Source of the DNA: Candidatus Obscuribacterales bacterium
GTDB taxonomy: Bacteria > Cyanobacteriota > Vampirovibrionia > Obscuribacterales > Obscuribacteraceae
NCBI GenBank assembly: GCA_019746975.1
Contig: JAIERK010000169.1
Coordinates: forward strand, 1-42,480
Direction of reading: 5' to 3'
Length of the DNA: 42,480 bases
Below are positions 24,420-33,416 of the stretch, piece after piece. Under the pieces are notes generated by a model. That model was not told the DNA's origin. It did not search any database and saw nothing but the letters and a program-made list of their open reading frames with translations. The stretch's first letter is position 1. Each line of letters starts with the position of its first letter. The translations under genes and the position numbers were made by a program.

Positions 24420-25475
24420 TTACTGCTCCGTAACGGAGCTACATACGGGTGTACCCGAGAGAATCACACCAGGCTCTACATTGTCGGTTTCATTTTGCAG
24501 AGCTTTGAGGGCCATTGTGTAGTGGCGCTCGGCCTCACCATGTCGATCGAGCGCTTCGCAAAGTGCTCCGTAGTTGTTGTGAATGGCAGCGATTTGGTTC
24601 CTCTGCGATGGCAGAAGCTTGTTCAACTTCTCCAGGCACCTCGCCAAGAGAGGTTCCGCTTGCCTCCATTTTCCATCCCTACAATAGATGATGGCAAGCT
24701 CGTTGAGACAACGAATGGTGATTGGATCATTGCGTCCAACGGACATCCGCAATCGCTCGTTGAGATCCTCGAACAAGGCCTCCATTGCATCGAAATTTCC
24801 TTCGTCTACAAAATGCTTGGCAATTTCGTAGAACTCAGACTCTAAATAGGCGTCACCACTGCCAAACAATCGTTCATCAATCAATAAAGCGACGCTGTAA
24901 AATGGGTCGGCTTCTTTCATCTTGGACTGGTGTGCAAGTGCATCCGCCAGACCCTTTGCCGATATAGCCATCTGTCGACTCTTGCTTCTATCCAGTCTTT
25001 CAGCATCATCGAGGGAGAGCCTGAAATAAGCCTCTGCTTCGCTAAAGTCATTGGCTCTCAAAGCCGCTTGGGCAATCAGAATGTGTCGCATCCATTGTTT
25101 TTCAATATCTTCACTCTGCTCGCCGATGCCGTCAATTTCAGGCATTACGGTTGAGAACGGAGGTTTAATAATGTGCGACTCTAATCGTATATTTTCGTCC
25201 CAAGCTTCATCTATGTATGCAGGAAGGTTTTCATCGATTTTTGGATGCTCACCTTCGAAAAAATAGTTCCAAAACCGAAGACCATGATGCTCGATCGACT
25301 TTCTATGATCGGCGCTTGCCTGATCTTCATGGAGCTGATTTAGTAAGTCCTCATGTGCCTCGTCTTCTCGCTCCTTCAATTGCTCCTTCATGCTTCGCAA
25401 CCGTTTCTTCTCACCGACGCGAAAGATGTTTTCTTGTAGAATCGACTTGAGGTCTGAAAGAGCTGTACTCATCAT
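24420..25475 (-). CDS. tetratricopeptide-repeat protein
   Basis: This 351-residue protein has a highly charged N-terminal ~70 residues (KKRLRSMKEQLKEREDEAHED, probable coiled coil). At least three TPR pairs occupy the C-terminal two-thirds (ANDFSEAEAYFRLSLDDAERL, QSKMKEADPFYSVALLIDERL, GKWRQAEPLLARCLEKLNKLL, LDRHGEAERHYTMALKAL). This is the kinesin-light-chain style of repeat. No signal peptide. GGAGAGACC sits directly before the ATGATG start, and an 8-bp hairpin lies just upstream of it in the leader. Likely scaffold; partner unknown. Confidence 0.82.
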   Translation of the reverse strand: MMSTALSDLKSILQENIFRVGEKKRLRSMKEQLKEREDEAHEDLLNQLHEDQASADHRKSIEHHGLRFWNYFFEGEHPKIDENLPAYIDEAWDENIRLESHIIKPPFSTVMPEIDGIGEQSEDIEKQWMRHILIAQAALRANDFSEAEAYFRLSLDDAERLDRSKSRQMAISAKGLADALAHQSKMKEADPFYSVALLIDERLFGSGDAYLESEFYEIAKHFVDEGNFDAMEALFEDLNERLRMSVGRNDPITIRCLNELAIIYCRDGKWRQAEPLLARCLEKLNKLLPSQRNQIAAIHNNYGALCEALDRHGEAERHYTMALKALQNETDNVEPGVILSGTPVCSSVTEQ

Positions 25476-25489
25476 GGTCTCTCCGAAAC

Positions 25490-25511
25490 TGCTAACCCTT
25501 TGAGGTTAGCA
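25490..25511 (-). promoter_or_regulatory. 8-bp inverted repeat in the TPR gene leader
   Basis: TGCTAACC-CTTTGA-GGTTAGCA pairs perfectly over 8 bp. It ends 14 nt before the start codon and close to the ribosome binding site, and has no T-run. It is either an operator or an mRNA structure controlling translation. Confidence 0.5.
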
Positions 25512-25610
25512 AAATGTTTCAGAGTAGACATCATTCTCGGTGCTGATCTGGTCCTGAAAGTTCAGCGTGTATGGACGAGTAGACCGTCTGAGCAATCGAT
25601 ACTCTTAGTA

Positions 25611-26285
25611 TCAAGGTGAGTGCCAAATGACATCAACAGTTCTTCTGTCCGGCGAGCCCTTCACGACAAGATTTCCTTTGTACGCCTTTCTGAGAGCCTT
25701 ACCGATTCTCGTAGCTAACCACTCAGTCGTCGTCTTCATCTGAATGCGATCATTCTGGGTAATGACAGCATATAGGCGCGATGTCGGATTATCTAACCAG
25801 CACTCATGTGAGACTCGTTGTACGAGAGCCATTAGTTCTTTTGAATGAACACCAAGAAGATCACCCTGCAGTACAACCGTACCGTGCCATATATTGTTTG
25901 CCACGCGAAAACAACCTGGGCACAGAGTTTTTCTGAGTTCTATCGGCTGAGGTTGTAAAAGGCTCTGGTTAAAGCTATGCCAATGCTTCAGATAATACTG
26001 CGCACCACATCTGGTGCACTCAAGACATCCTTTTGGTGCGCAAGATTCCTTGACAAGGACCGGATTGAAGCTAGGCAATAGCTCTTGCTCACTATCTATA
26101 TGGTCATCAGATAGTCTTTCATTCATACCGGAAACCCAACCTCTCCCCAATTGTGGAAATCGCACTTCGGCAAAATTTCTGGCGCCCAAATCAAAAATAA
26201 AGACTGCTACAGACGCAATTGTCGCCCTCTGACTAGGGACAGACATCAGCTGAAAGGACGATTTCTTAAACCGATCGGGTGACAT
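25611..26285 (-). CDS. BCAM0308-like / NMD3-like zinc-binding protein
   Basis: A 224-residue protein. From about residue 88 it shows a zinc-ribbon-like pair of CxxC motifs (CLECTRCG and LCPGCFR), then a domain ending in TTTEWLATRIGKALRKAYKG, the pattern of the BCAM0308 group. These proteins recur in bacterial stress and anaerobic gene clusters but have no proven function. The N-terminal ~85 residues are not recognised and the ATG at 26285 has no visible ribosome binding site, so the true start may be further in. It follows the Rieske gene by 37 bp on the same strand, so probably one transcript. Confidence 0.7.
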   Translation of the reverse strand: MSPDRFKKSSFQLMSVPSQRATIASVAVFIFDLGARNFAEVRFPQLGRGWVSGMNERLSDDHIDSEQELLPSFNPVLVKESCAPKGCLECTRCGAQYYLKHWHSFNQSLLQPQPIELRKTLCPGCFRVANNIWHGTVVLQGDLLGVHSKELMALVQRVSHECWLDNPTSRLYAVITQNDRIQMKTTTEWLATRIGKALRKAYKGNLVVKGSPDRRTVDVIWHSP

Positions 26286-26322
26286 ACAAGAGTATGAGTA
26301 TCTCGTACTCTTATTCTAAGAT

Positions 26323-26652
26323 CTATTGCAAATCCACCATTATCCATTCATTCTCAACTTTGATCGGGAATGTCACAGCGTTTTTGCACGCCATGCTGAG
26401 AAAAAGAATTCGCGCGTCTCTACAGTTGGCACCATCTCTAATATCAAATTCGGCGTTGTGATACGCACAAGTCAGGGTGCAACCCTTAAGTGTCCCGGTA
26501 CTAAGAGGCTTTCCTATGTGCGGACATCGGTTCTCCAGTGCATAGAAGAAACCGTCGGAGTTAACCAGTAACAAATTCCGATCTTGAATTTTGTATACCT
26601 TCATGCAGCCCTCTTCGACTTCCGTCGAATCTGCTAATTTTACAAATACCAT
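26323..26652 (-). CDS. Rieske-type [2Fe-2S] ferredoxin-like protein
   Basis: A 109-residue soluble protein with both halves of the Rieske motif: C43-P-H45 in ENRCPHIGKPL, and C62-A-Y-H65 in TCAYHNAEFD. Size and lack of a membrane anchor match Rieske ferredoxins and NirD-like subunits that pass electrons to oxygenases or reductases. GGAGGG lies 7 nt before the ATG. It appears to be the first gene of a pair with the BCAM0308-like gene. The redox partner is unknown; a P450 remnant lies 5 kb away. Confidence 0.92.
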   Translation of the reverse strand: MVFVKLADSTEVEEGCMKVYKIQDRNLLLVNSDGFFYALENRCPHIGKPLSTGTLKGCTLTCAYHNAEFDIRDGANCRDARILFLSMACKNAVTFPIKVENEWIMVDLQ

Positions 26653-26683
26653 TTCTCATCCCTCCGCAATTCGCTAGCGCCGA

Positions 26684-26708
26684 ACCCAGCAGCCACCTAC
26701 TGCTGGGT
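26684..26708 (-). promoter_or_regulatory. 9-bp perfect inverted repeat upstream of the Rieske gene
   Basis: ACCCAGCAG-CCACCTA-CTGCTGGGT, 32 nt before the Rieske start codon. No T-run follows on either strand, so an operator or leader structure is more likely than a terminator. Confidence 0.5.
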
Positions 26709-26750
26709 CCGATGCATCCGTGAGTTGTTGAAGACCTATATTTCGATAAT

Positions 26751-26769
26751 AAAAAAGCGTCGGCGCTTT
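26751..26769 (-). terminator. intrinsic terminator on the minus strand
   Basis: Read on the minus strand: AAAGCG-CCGA-CGCTTT followed by TTTT (a seven-base T-run in all). This is a good intrinsic terminator for a transcript coming from the TPR-like gene at 27233. Confidence 0.65.
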
Positions 26770-27232
26770 GACATCACTCGCAAGAAGGATTACCAAAAGG
26801 TGTCTCCCAGCGGTTGAACGCCGTCTTCGATTTTATCAATCACTTGTGAGTAAATCTTGTTTTAGTCGACACCAAGGCAAGGCGCTATCGTATTACACTC
26901 GCTTCCCTCTAGCAAAGATCGGAATAAAAGTACCAGTCAAAAGCTGGTTGAACACCGCCTCTTCTTGACCACTTTCGTCAATTTGCATTCCAATCACTCT
27001 GGATCTGTTCGGAGAGAAGGAAACCGGCTCCTCAACCGTCTGCGCATGTATTCTGTAATCATAACATTGCAGGAAAGTCTGAAATCTCGCTTTCCAACTA
27101 CCGGATAACCATGTTTTGCCCCGTCTCCTTGGAGAGCCGGTTAACAGATGCGACTGTTTGAACTTTTAGACAACGATCGCTCGATGATAGAAGGGTAAGC
27201 GATACGACCTGGTTTTCCACAAATCCTTTGTC
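26770..27232 (-). other. 463-bp region with no complete gene, possible coding remnant
   Basis: On the minus strand, one frame stays open from about 27140 to the TAA at 26893-26895. It reads like protein (for example IGMQIDESGQEEAVFNQLL and TGTFIPIFARGKRV) but has no usable start at its beginning. It could be a decayed gene or chance. On the plus strand, GATTACCAAAAGGTGTC (26788-26804) weakly echoes the block at 16464 and 20057. Confidence 0.25.
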
Positions 27233-27562
27233 TCAGAGCTGCGCAGGTAAGGAATTGCTGTTGTGGTTTGTGGATGAGATTCGCTCGTCTTTTGCAATCA
27301 AACACAGCTGATCGAGGCGTTCTTGTAGAAGCGACACGTCGTCGTCTTTACCCTGCTCTTTGTACACTTCAAGAAGACATTCCATTATTTCAACGACGGC
27401 ATGTGCAATAGCAACTCTCTGCTGTTCGGCCCTTTTGAGACTCGACTTAAGAAGCTTCTCTGCCTGGAGATAATCACCACGAGTGCAAGCTTTTTTGCTT
27501 GCTCCGATGAATGCAAAGAATCCATCTGAGTTCGTTTCCATGCCAGTTAACACCTTTTCCAT
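27233..27562 (-). CDS. short TPR-like helical protein
   Basis: A 109-residue protein with two helix pairs of TPR type (KKACTRGDYLQAEKLLKSSL and AVVEIMECLLEVYKEQGKDD). It resembles a single repeat unit of the larger TPR proteins in the window. CGAGG precedes the ATG at a short distance. Alone on its strand; a terminator lies ~465 bp downstream. Probably a small interaction module; function unknown. Confidence 0.6.
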   Translation of the reverse strand: MEKVLTGMETNSDGFFAFIGASKKACTRGDYLQAEKLLKSSLKRAEQQRVAIAHAVVEIMECLLEVYKEQGKDDDVSLLQERLDQLCLIAKDERISSTNHNSNSLPAQL

Positions 27563-27708
27563 ACTGCCTCGGCATAATTCCTAAACTGCAAAGTCTTCTA
27601 TAACCCTAACAAACTGATTATCACTTAGTGCACAGACTGAAGCATCGGTCTAGTTACCGATTTACTTAGGGATGAAGTCATCCTCAAGGACTAAACCGAG
27701 TCCGATAG

Positions 27709-28134
27709 TTATCGAGCCCGCGCGGGCAAGGAGAGCAAATAATCGACAACCAGTTTGATCTCCTTTTCCGATAGGTTCGGATTTGGCATCAAATTAGGGT
27801 CGCCATGAAAGGCTTTCCTGTTGCGTTCGACGTGTTGCTCCGGATCGCGGATATGCGCGACAAGGAAGGCACGCTTCCGCTTCCTACGAAGATTATCTAA
27901 AGCCACTCCTTCAGCAAAACCCTTGCCAGAGACTTTGTGGCAGTCGAGACAACCGTTCATCTGGAAAAGTTTTTTGCCCCTGGCGATTCTCGTCTTGATC
28001 TGCGATCGAGATCCCGCTTCGGCCGTAGAGCTGGAGAAAAAATAAACCATAAAGGCCGCAAAAATAACGAGCACTTTTGGGACAGTAAACAATACTTCTC
28101 TCCTCAACATAGCCTTTGATGATTTGTCTATCAT
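27709..28134 (-). CDS. exported mono-haem cytochrome c
   Basis: About 141 residues: a hydrophobic signal segment (VPKVLVIFAAFMVYFFSSSTAEA), then RGKKLFQMNGCLDCH with one CxxCH haem site, and NLMPNPNLSEKEI with the probable axial Met. It ends soon after. A periplasmic electron carrier. The frame is open upstream to 28275, but the family-like sequence begins at the signal peptide. ATG 28134 and ATG 28110 are both possible, neither with a good ribosome binding site. This is the fourth c-type cytochrome in the window. Confidence 0.8.
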   Translation of the reverse strand: MIDKSSKAMLRREVLFTVPKVLVIFAAFMVYFFSSSTAEAGSRSQIKTRIARGKKLFQMNGCLDCHKVSGKGFAEGVALDNLRRKRKRAFLVAHIRDPEQHVERNRKAFHGDPNLMPNPNLSEKEIKLVVDYLLSLPARAR

Positions 28135-28275
28135 TTTTTTTTGATATATCCAAGCAAGCCACCTCAAGCATACTCCGTTATGCGTATTCAAATCTCGTCC
28201 TTGAGGATGATGTCTCTGCAGGCGAATTTCGGTATCGTTATATGTGGTAGTCAGTACAGGTGTAATCTCTACCAA

Positions 28276-28609
28276 ACGATGAGAGCACGAAGACTTACAG
28301 AAGAAGGTAACCGACGTGGAGCTTCGATTTCCGAAAGCGAGACTATTCGCTTACCAAAAGCTCGCAACCGGTTTGACCTGCTTTTCTGTTCTTGCGCAGG
28401 CTGCGGTTGATGCCGGTCTACTCTGCGAAGATTACGTCTCTTAGTTGAACGAGGATAACATCTCCGCAGGACAATGCAGCAGCTTCATTGCAGCAAAGAA
28501 AGTGCTGGAAGGCTACATGAACGACCGTCATGACAAAGCGACAGCTTCTCGGATTGCTGAGGCGACCTTCTCACAAATACGTCACGAAGCATGTCCAAGG
28601 GGCTACGAT
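28276..28609 (+). other. degenerate region with stray coding fragments
   Basis: Short plus-strand frames look protein-like but are interrupted by stops. One ends AAKKVLEGYMNDRHDKATAS... with a stop at 28611-28613, right where the amylase homology starts in another frame. No start or ribosome binding site. Best read as the debris of one or two genes. Confidence 0.3.
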
Positions 28610-28872
28610 TTATAAAGGGAATTGCCTCGAAACTTGACTATCTACAGGAGCTTGGTGTCAGTGGATTGTGGATTAATCCGCCCTGGAAGCAACGCGCGGA
28701 GCTCGAGACCTATCACGGTTACGGCATTCAAAATTTTCTCGACATCGATCCCCGCTTCGGTACAAGACAAGATTTCAGAGATCTGGTTGATGCCGCCCAC
28801 GATCGCGGAATGTATGTGGTCGTCGATGTAGTATTCAATCATTCAGGCAATAACTTCTTTTATGATGATAGG
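28610..28872 (+). pseudogene. alpha-amylase (GH13) family remnant
   Basis: About 88 residues match the start of a GH13 catalytic barrel: IASKLDYLQELGVSGLWINP, YHGYGIQNFLDIDPRFGT, DFRDLVDAAHDRGMYVVVDV, then conserved region I as VVFNH. Homology stops abruptly after NNFFYDD, before the catalytic Asp and Glu, and is followed by unrelated sequence to a stop at 28939-28941. The usual protein is over 400 residues, so this fragment cannot be active. It abuts the 3' end of the MgtA-type gene. Confidence 0.85.
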
Positions 28873-28945
28873 TTTCGATGTTGTCGAAACAATTTGCTCG
28901 AAATGCATCCAGCTCGGCAGCCAGCTGTAAACGCCCGCTGAATTC

Positions 28946-31486
28946 CTACAGCAATTTTTTCAAGAACTGATGTTTGGCAAATTCCGCCGCAAGAAGATAG
29001 GCCAGTACGATAGCCGGCAGAACCAGGAAAAAGATCAACGGCAACGGAACAAAACCCAAGAAATTCCCAATCGGCGTGAACGGCAAAGCCACCGTAGCCA
29101 GTATCACAAGAGCGGTAGAACAAAGTAAAGGCGCACTGGGACGACTGGCCATGACGGATCTCCAGGTGCGTACAATCAAAACCACCAACGAAGCCGAAAT
29201 CACCGATTCGATAAACCAGCCGGTTCGAAACTCTCGCATATCCGCATGCATAATCGACAGCAACACAAAAAATGTGAGGAAATCAAAAACGGAGCTAATT
29301 GTTCCGAATACCAACATGAAGGTTCGAATGAATCTAATGTCCCACCTACGAGGCTTTGCTATAAATTCCGCATCGACCTGGTCGGTTGAAATTGTCATTT
29401 GAGAAAAGTCGGTCAACAAGTTGGTCAGCAGTATTTGCTTCGGCAACAGCGGTAGAAAAGACAGGAATAGCGAGGCACCGGCCATGCTGAACATATTGCC
29501 GAAGTTTGCGCTCGTGGCGGTGAAAATGTACTTCAATGTGTTTGCAAATGTCATCCGCCCCTCGCGAATTCCTTTGACAAGAACCTCCAGATCGTGCTCG
29601 AGCATAACAAGCTGAGCTGTTTCTTTCGCGACGTCGACGGCGTTATTGACCGATATGCCGATATCGGCAACGCGTAGCGCCGGAGCATCATTTATACCAT
29701 CGCCAATGTAACCAACGACATTGCCGGCTTTTTTCAAAGATACGATGATCTGCTCCTTTTGATTGGGCTCGACTTCAGCGAACACATCGATCGAATTGAC
29801 TAGTCGAGTAAGTGCCTCGGGCTTCAATTTGTGAAACTCGCTGGCATTCAGCACCTTCGGATTGTCGAAACCAACCTGCTTTGCCACCGCTGCTGCCACC
29901 AGATGATTGTCACCTGTGATTATCTTGAGACTGACGCCAAGTTCGTTTAATTCAGAGATAGTCCTGGCAATGCCTTGCTTGGGCGGGTCATCGAGGACCA
30001 ACAGACCGGCAAGAATCATGTCCACTTCGTCATCGCGCTTGAGCTTCGATTGAGCGGTTCGCTTGTATGAGATTCCCAATACACGACTGCCTTCACTGCT
30101 CAACTGTTTCATACGCTGATCTATCTGATTTTGAACTTCAGCAATTTCAAGCGCTCCACCGGCAAGATCGGCACGATTGCAGACTTCCAGGATCGTTGAT
30201 AAGGAGCCTTTCGAAATCATCAGATTTTCCGAAGAGGCTTTGTCACTAACAAGAATACTCAGGCGCTTCCGATGAAAGTCATAAGGAATCTCGTCTAGCT
30301 GACCATAGTTTGAAGCATCGATGCCGGTAAGCTTGCGAACGGCCTCATCGATCGGATTGGAGAACCCAGTCTCCATCGTAGAGTTAAGGAAAGCAAACAA
30401 CTTCACCTTTTCGCTTTCATTGCCTTCGACATTGATGGTGGCTTTCAAACTGACAAGACCTTCAGTAATAGTACCGGTCTTATCCGAGCACAAAACGTTC
30501 ATGCTACCGAAACTTTCAATAGCAGCCAAGCGCTTCACGATCACCTTTGCTTCGGCCATACGGCGGGCGCCTGTCGCCAGGTTGATGCTGATGATTGCCG
30601 GTAAGAGCTGCGGTGTCAATCCTACAGCAAGCGCGAGCGAAAACATAAATGAATCAAGGACGGGGCGATGCAAAAATACGTTGATCGCAAAAATCAACAG
30701 GACCAAAATCAGAGTAACTTCCATGAGCAGATATCCAAACATTCGGATACCACGTTCGAAATCGCTCTCCGGCGCTTTCTGCGCTACATGCCTAGATACC
30801 TTACCAAACTCGCTCTTGTCACCGATCAAGACAGCAAGAGCGGTTGCCGATCCACTAACGATGTGCGTCCCTGCAAATAGGCAATTGGTACGCATGTTGA
30901 TGGCACTTTCTCGTGCGACGGCTCCCGTGTGCTTCTCCACTGGAAAGGTTTCACCGGTGAGCGCAGCCTCATCGACGAAAAGCTCTTTACTTTCGAGAAT
31001 CAGGCAATCGGCCGGGATGGTAGCACCGGCGGTGAGCTTCAAAATGTCGCCCTGGACGACCTGATTGGAGGCAATCTCAATCTCCTTGCCCTGGCGCACC
31101 ACGGTCGTGCTAGATTTAATTACTTCGAGCATCTTTGCGATTGCACTTCTGGCACCCGATTCTTGCCAAAAGCCTAAAAGACCGCTTATCAGGACTATAG
31201 TCAAAATTATGATGGCATCTGTTTTTTCGCCAAAGAACGCGGATAGAATGGCGGCAAATAGGAGCAAAATTATAATCGGGCTTTTGAACTGATCTATTAG
31301 GAGTTCGAGGCTTTCTCGCTGACTCCAGTGCTTCGACACGGTTTTACGCGCCAAAGATGCCATCCGTTGCTCTGCTATATCGTCAGAAAGTCCATCTGAC
31401 GAACCTCCGCAATTTGAGATTACGGTCTCGACTGGCAAAGACCAGAACAATTCAGACGAATTCGAGTCCAAGCTTTTCATGTGCAA
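28946..31486 (-). CDS. mgtA: magnesium-translocating P-type ATPase, MgtA/MgtB family (P3B)
   Basis: About 845 residues. The order is M1-M2, actuator TGET (DEAALTGETFPVEK), M4 with AVGLTPQLLPAI, phosphorylation motif DKTGTITEG (Asp near 334), TGDN hinge, GDGINDAP, then the C-terminal helices with the long M5 region (NFGNMFSMAGASLFLSFLPLLPKQILL) typical of MgtA. These pumps import Mg2+ when it is scarce. Escherichia coli MgtA has TPE in M4; here it is TPQ. The start is TTG 31486 or ATG 31480, with no strong ribosome binding site. It is flanked on both sides by gene remnants. Confidence 0.93.
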   Translation of the reverse strand: MHMKSLDSNSSELFWSLPVETVISNCGGSSDGLSDDIAEQRMASLARKTVSKHWSQRESLELLIDQFKSPIIILLLFAAILSAFFGEKTDAIIILTIVLISGLLGFWQESGARSAIAKMLEVIKSSTTVVRQGKEIEIASNQVVQGDILKLTAGATIPADCLILESKELFVDEAALTGETFPVEKHTGAVARESAINMRTNCLFAGTHIVSGSATALAVLIGDKSEFGKVSRHVAQKAPESDFERGIRMFGYLLMEVTLILVLLIFAINVFLHRPVLDSFMFSLALAVGLTPQLLPAIISINLATGARRMAEAKVIVKRLAAIESFGSMNVLCSDKTGTITEGLVSLKATINVEGNESEKVKLFAFLNSTMETGFSNPIDEAVRKLTGIDASNYGQLDEIPYDFHRKRLSILVSDKASSENLMISKGSLSTILEVCNRADLAGGALEIAEVQNQIDQRMKQLSSEGSRVLGISYKRTAQSKLKRDDEVDMILAGLLVLDDPPKQGIARTISELNELGVSLKIITGDNHLVAAAVAKQVGFDNPKVLNASEFHKLKPEALTRLVNSIDVFAEVEPNQKEQIIVSLKKAGNVVGYIGDGINDAPALRVADIGISVNNAVDVAKETAQLVMLEHDLEVLVKGIREGRMTFANTLKYIFTATSANFGNMFSMAGASLFLSFLPLLPKQILLTNLLTDFSQMTISTDQVDAEFIAKPRRWDIRFIRTFMLVFGTISSVFDFLTFFVLLSIMHADMREFRTGWFIESVISASLVVLIVRTWRSVMASRPSAPLLCSTALVILATVALPFTPIGNFLGFVPLPLIFFLVLPAIVLAYLLAAEFAKHQFLKKLL

Positions 31487-31840
31487 TCACTGCTTAGTGG
31501 ATTCGCTTCAGTCCCGGCAACATGACAGGCATTCAACGATGGTACGGTACCCTCGAGCCGGCGAGGCAATTCATAATTGCCATCACTTTCGGTGCTTATC
31601 GTTTGCAATTGCCTCCTCGTGAATCAACACGGATCTATCTCTCGACGTTATCTTGCCAAAGACGACGAGAGCTTGTCAAACCGAAATCTGTTGTTCCGTC
31701 ATTGCGACAGGATACTTCCAAAATGGTTTTAGCGGAGATATTCTGTGCTCCTGACTTGCGCTGGTGGCGCCCAAGCCGGAATGTGAAAAATTTACGGAAA
31801 TTGTCGTCTGCAAAGAATTTTGATCAATTTCTATCACTAA
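31487..31840 (+). other. 354-bp region, no supported gene
   Basis: Frames on both strands look random. It holds the upstream side of the MgtA-type gene and ends at the sharp boundary where acyl-CoA synthetase homology begins. No mobile-element ends were recognised at that boundary. Confidence 0.3.
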
Positions 31841-32509
31841 TCTCCTGTGGTAGCATGCAATGTCCCCGCTAAGCTTACCCTGGCAGACGGACGCGTTGTA
31901 GATGGCACCAAGTTTGGTACCGTCGGTCTGCCGCTTCCGGGTACATCGATTCGAATCTGCGATGAGAATAGCGGTATGGAGATCCCGACAGGGAAAGCGG
32001 GAATGATCAAGATAAAGGGTCCCCAAGTAATGATGGGTTATCTCAATCAGCCGGAAGCGACAGAAAAGGTATTACTCGATGGCTGGTTCACAAAAGGCGA
32101 TATCGGGTATCTCGATCAAGACGGCTTCCTCACGATTACGGGTAGACTAAGTCAGTTTTCGAAAATCGTGCCTCACCTCGCTGTCGAAGACGAGATCATG
32201 AAAGTGACCGGCATCAAACAACAAACTATCTGCGTGACATCGGTGGCCGATCAAAATCGGGGGGAGAGATTGATAGTCGTCTACTCCGATCTTGGGATGA
32301 CACCAGAAAAAGTGGTCGAGCTGCTTCGCTCCTCGAACCTGTCTAGATTGTGGATACAGGCTAGTGCCGATTTCATTCGGATAGAGAAAATGCCTATCCT
32401 ACCGAGCGGCAAACTGGATCTGAACAGTGTCAAAAGCGAGGTGGCCCGGGCAGTCCGCGATAATGCAACCCAGACCGAACAAGACGACGGATCGCACGCG
32501 GTATGGTAA
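31841..32509 (+). pseudogene. acyl-CoA/ACP synthetase C-terminal remnant
   Basis: From SPVVACNVP (31841) to the stop, this matches the last ~220 residues of the synthetase at 22612, with PGTVGLPLPGT-like, IKGPQVMMGYLNQP and GDIGYLDQDGFLTITGR blocks. The N-terminal two-thirds, including the ATP phosphate-binding loop, is missing. The hinge reads SQFSKIVPHL where the intact copy has SQFSKIAGEMVPHL, so the conserved GEM has been removed by a 12-bp in-frame deletion. Both losses rule out catalysis. The frame is otherwise open and shows no stops, so decay is recent or the fragment has been kept. Confidence 0.85.
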
Positions 32510-32539
32510 AATTCATTCCTTCAAGCTTCTAATCTGCAA

Positions 32540-33292
32540 CTATTTGCTGCTTTCCCTTGGCAGGGTCAACAGGAATTCGGTGATCTGAGCAATCTGCTCG
32601 GGTGCCAGCTGCGATGGTGGCATCGCGTATTCAGTCGGCTTGTATTCCTTGTCTCCAAAGAAAAGGATAGCACCATTTGACACTCTGTTTTCGATGTTTG
32701 CTCTGCTTAACCGAGCACCAATGCCATCCAGTTCAGGTCCGCGCCGGCCGCCCATACCGCCTATCGAATGGCAGGCGGCACAGCCCGACTCTTTAAAAGC
32801 AATCAGACCTTTGCGGCTATTCTCCGAAGCGGGGTGAGGCTGGAATTTAAATCCTTCCGGTAAGCCCTTTGGCGGAACATCTTCACCATGTCCTCGCACC
32901 TCGAACGGCTCCTCGACAGGTGTCGTCAAAATATATCTGGCGATTTCCTGAGCAGTTTTTTTGTCGAGTCTGACATGGCGCATGAATTCCCGTGGATCGA
33001 CTATGCTCTTCGGATAGGAAGGTGGAAGCGAGCGCTTCTTGGTGAGGAGTGTGACAATATCATCCTCACTTCTGAACTTACCTATTCCTTCGAAGGGAGG
33101 TCCAATTAGTCCTCCATCCCCTCTAATGTAATGACAGTGCAAACAGCCCTGCTTCTCAAGAAGCTCTTTGCCCTTGGGTGTGTTGTTTGTCTCTTCCGCA
33201 ACTGCAACTGAGCCATATTGAACTAGACCGGTTGCAAGAGTAACCAATCCCAAAAGGATTGACGAGCGGTGCAATTTAATCTCAAATCTCAT
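32540..33292 (-). CDS. exported di-haem cytochrome c
   Basis: A 250-residue protein with a signal peptide ending near VAVAEE, then two cytochrome c domains with CLHCH (C50, C53, H54) and CAACH (C171, C174, H175). Each is followed by a G-G...P..(E/D)GIG block. M104 (EFMRH) and the Met of YAMPP are likely axial ligands. It has the same domain order and linker as the protein at 17512 and is its paralogue. Periplasmic electron transfer; partner unknown. The start lacks a strong ribosome binding site. Confidence 0.9.
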   Translation of the reverse strand: MRFEIKLHRSSILLGLVTLATGLVQYGSVAVAEETNNTPKGKELLEKQGCLHCHYIRGDGGLIGPPFEGIGKFRSEDDIVTLLTKKRSLPPSYPKSIVDPREFMRHVRLDKKTAQEIARYILTTPVEEPFEVRGHGEDVPPKGLPEGFKFQPHPASENSRKGLIAFKESGCAACHSIGGMGGRRGPELDGIGARLSRANIENRVSNGAILFFGDKEYKPTEYAMPPSQLAPEQIAQITEFLLTLPRESSK

Positions 33293-33416
33293 AGTTGAAT
33301 AAATAACCGATTGAATGTTATCGCCGTTCAGGTATAGACGAGTTGAGAGTTCAGATCAAGTCATTTCGTCAATCAGGGTATTAAACCTGGAAAGGCAAAC
33401 TACTGACAACACGCAA

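Noticed and set aside
30321..31064. 247-codon plus-strand open frame
   Set aside because: Antisense shadow of the MgtA-type ATPase; composition follows from the codons opposite.
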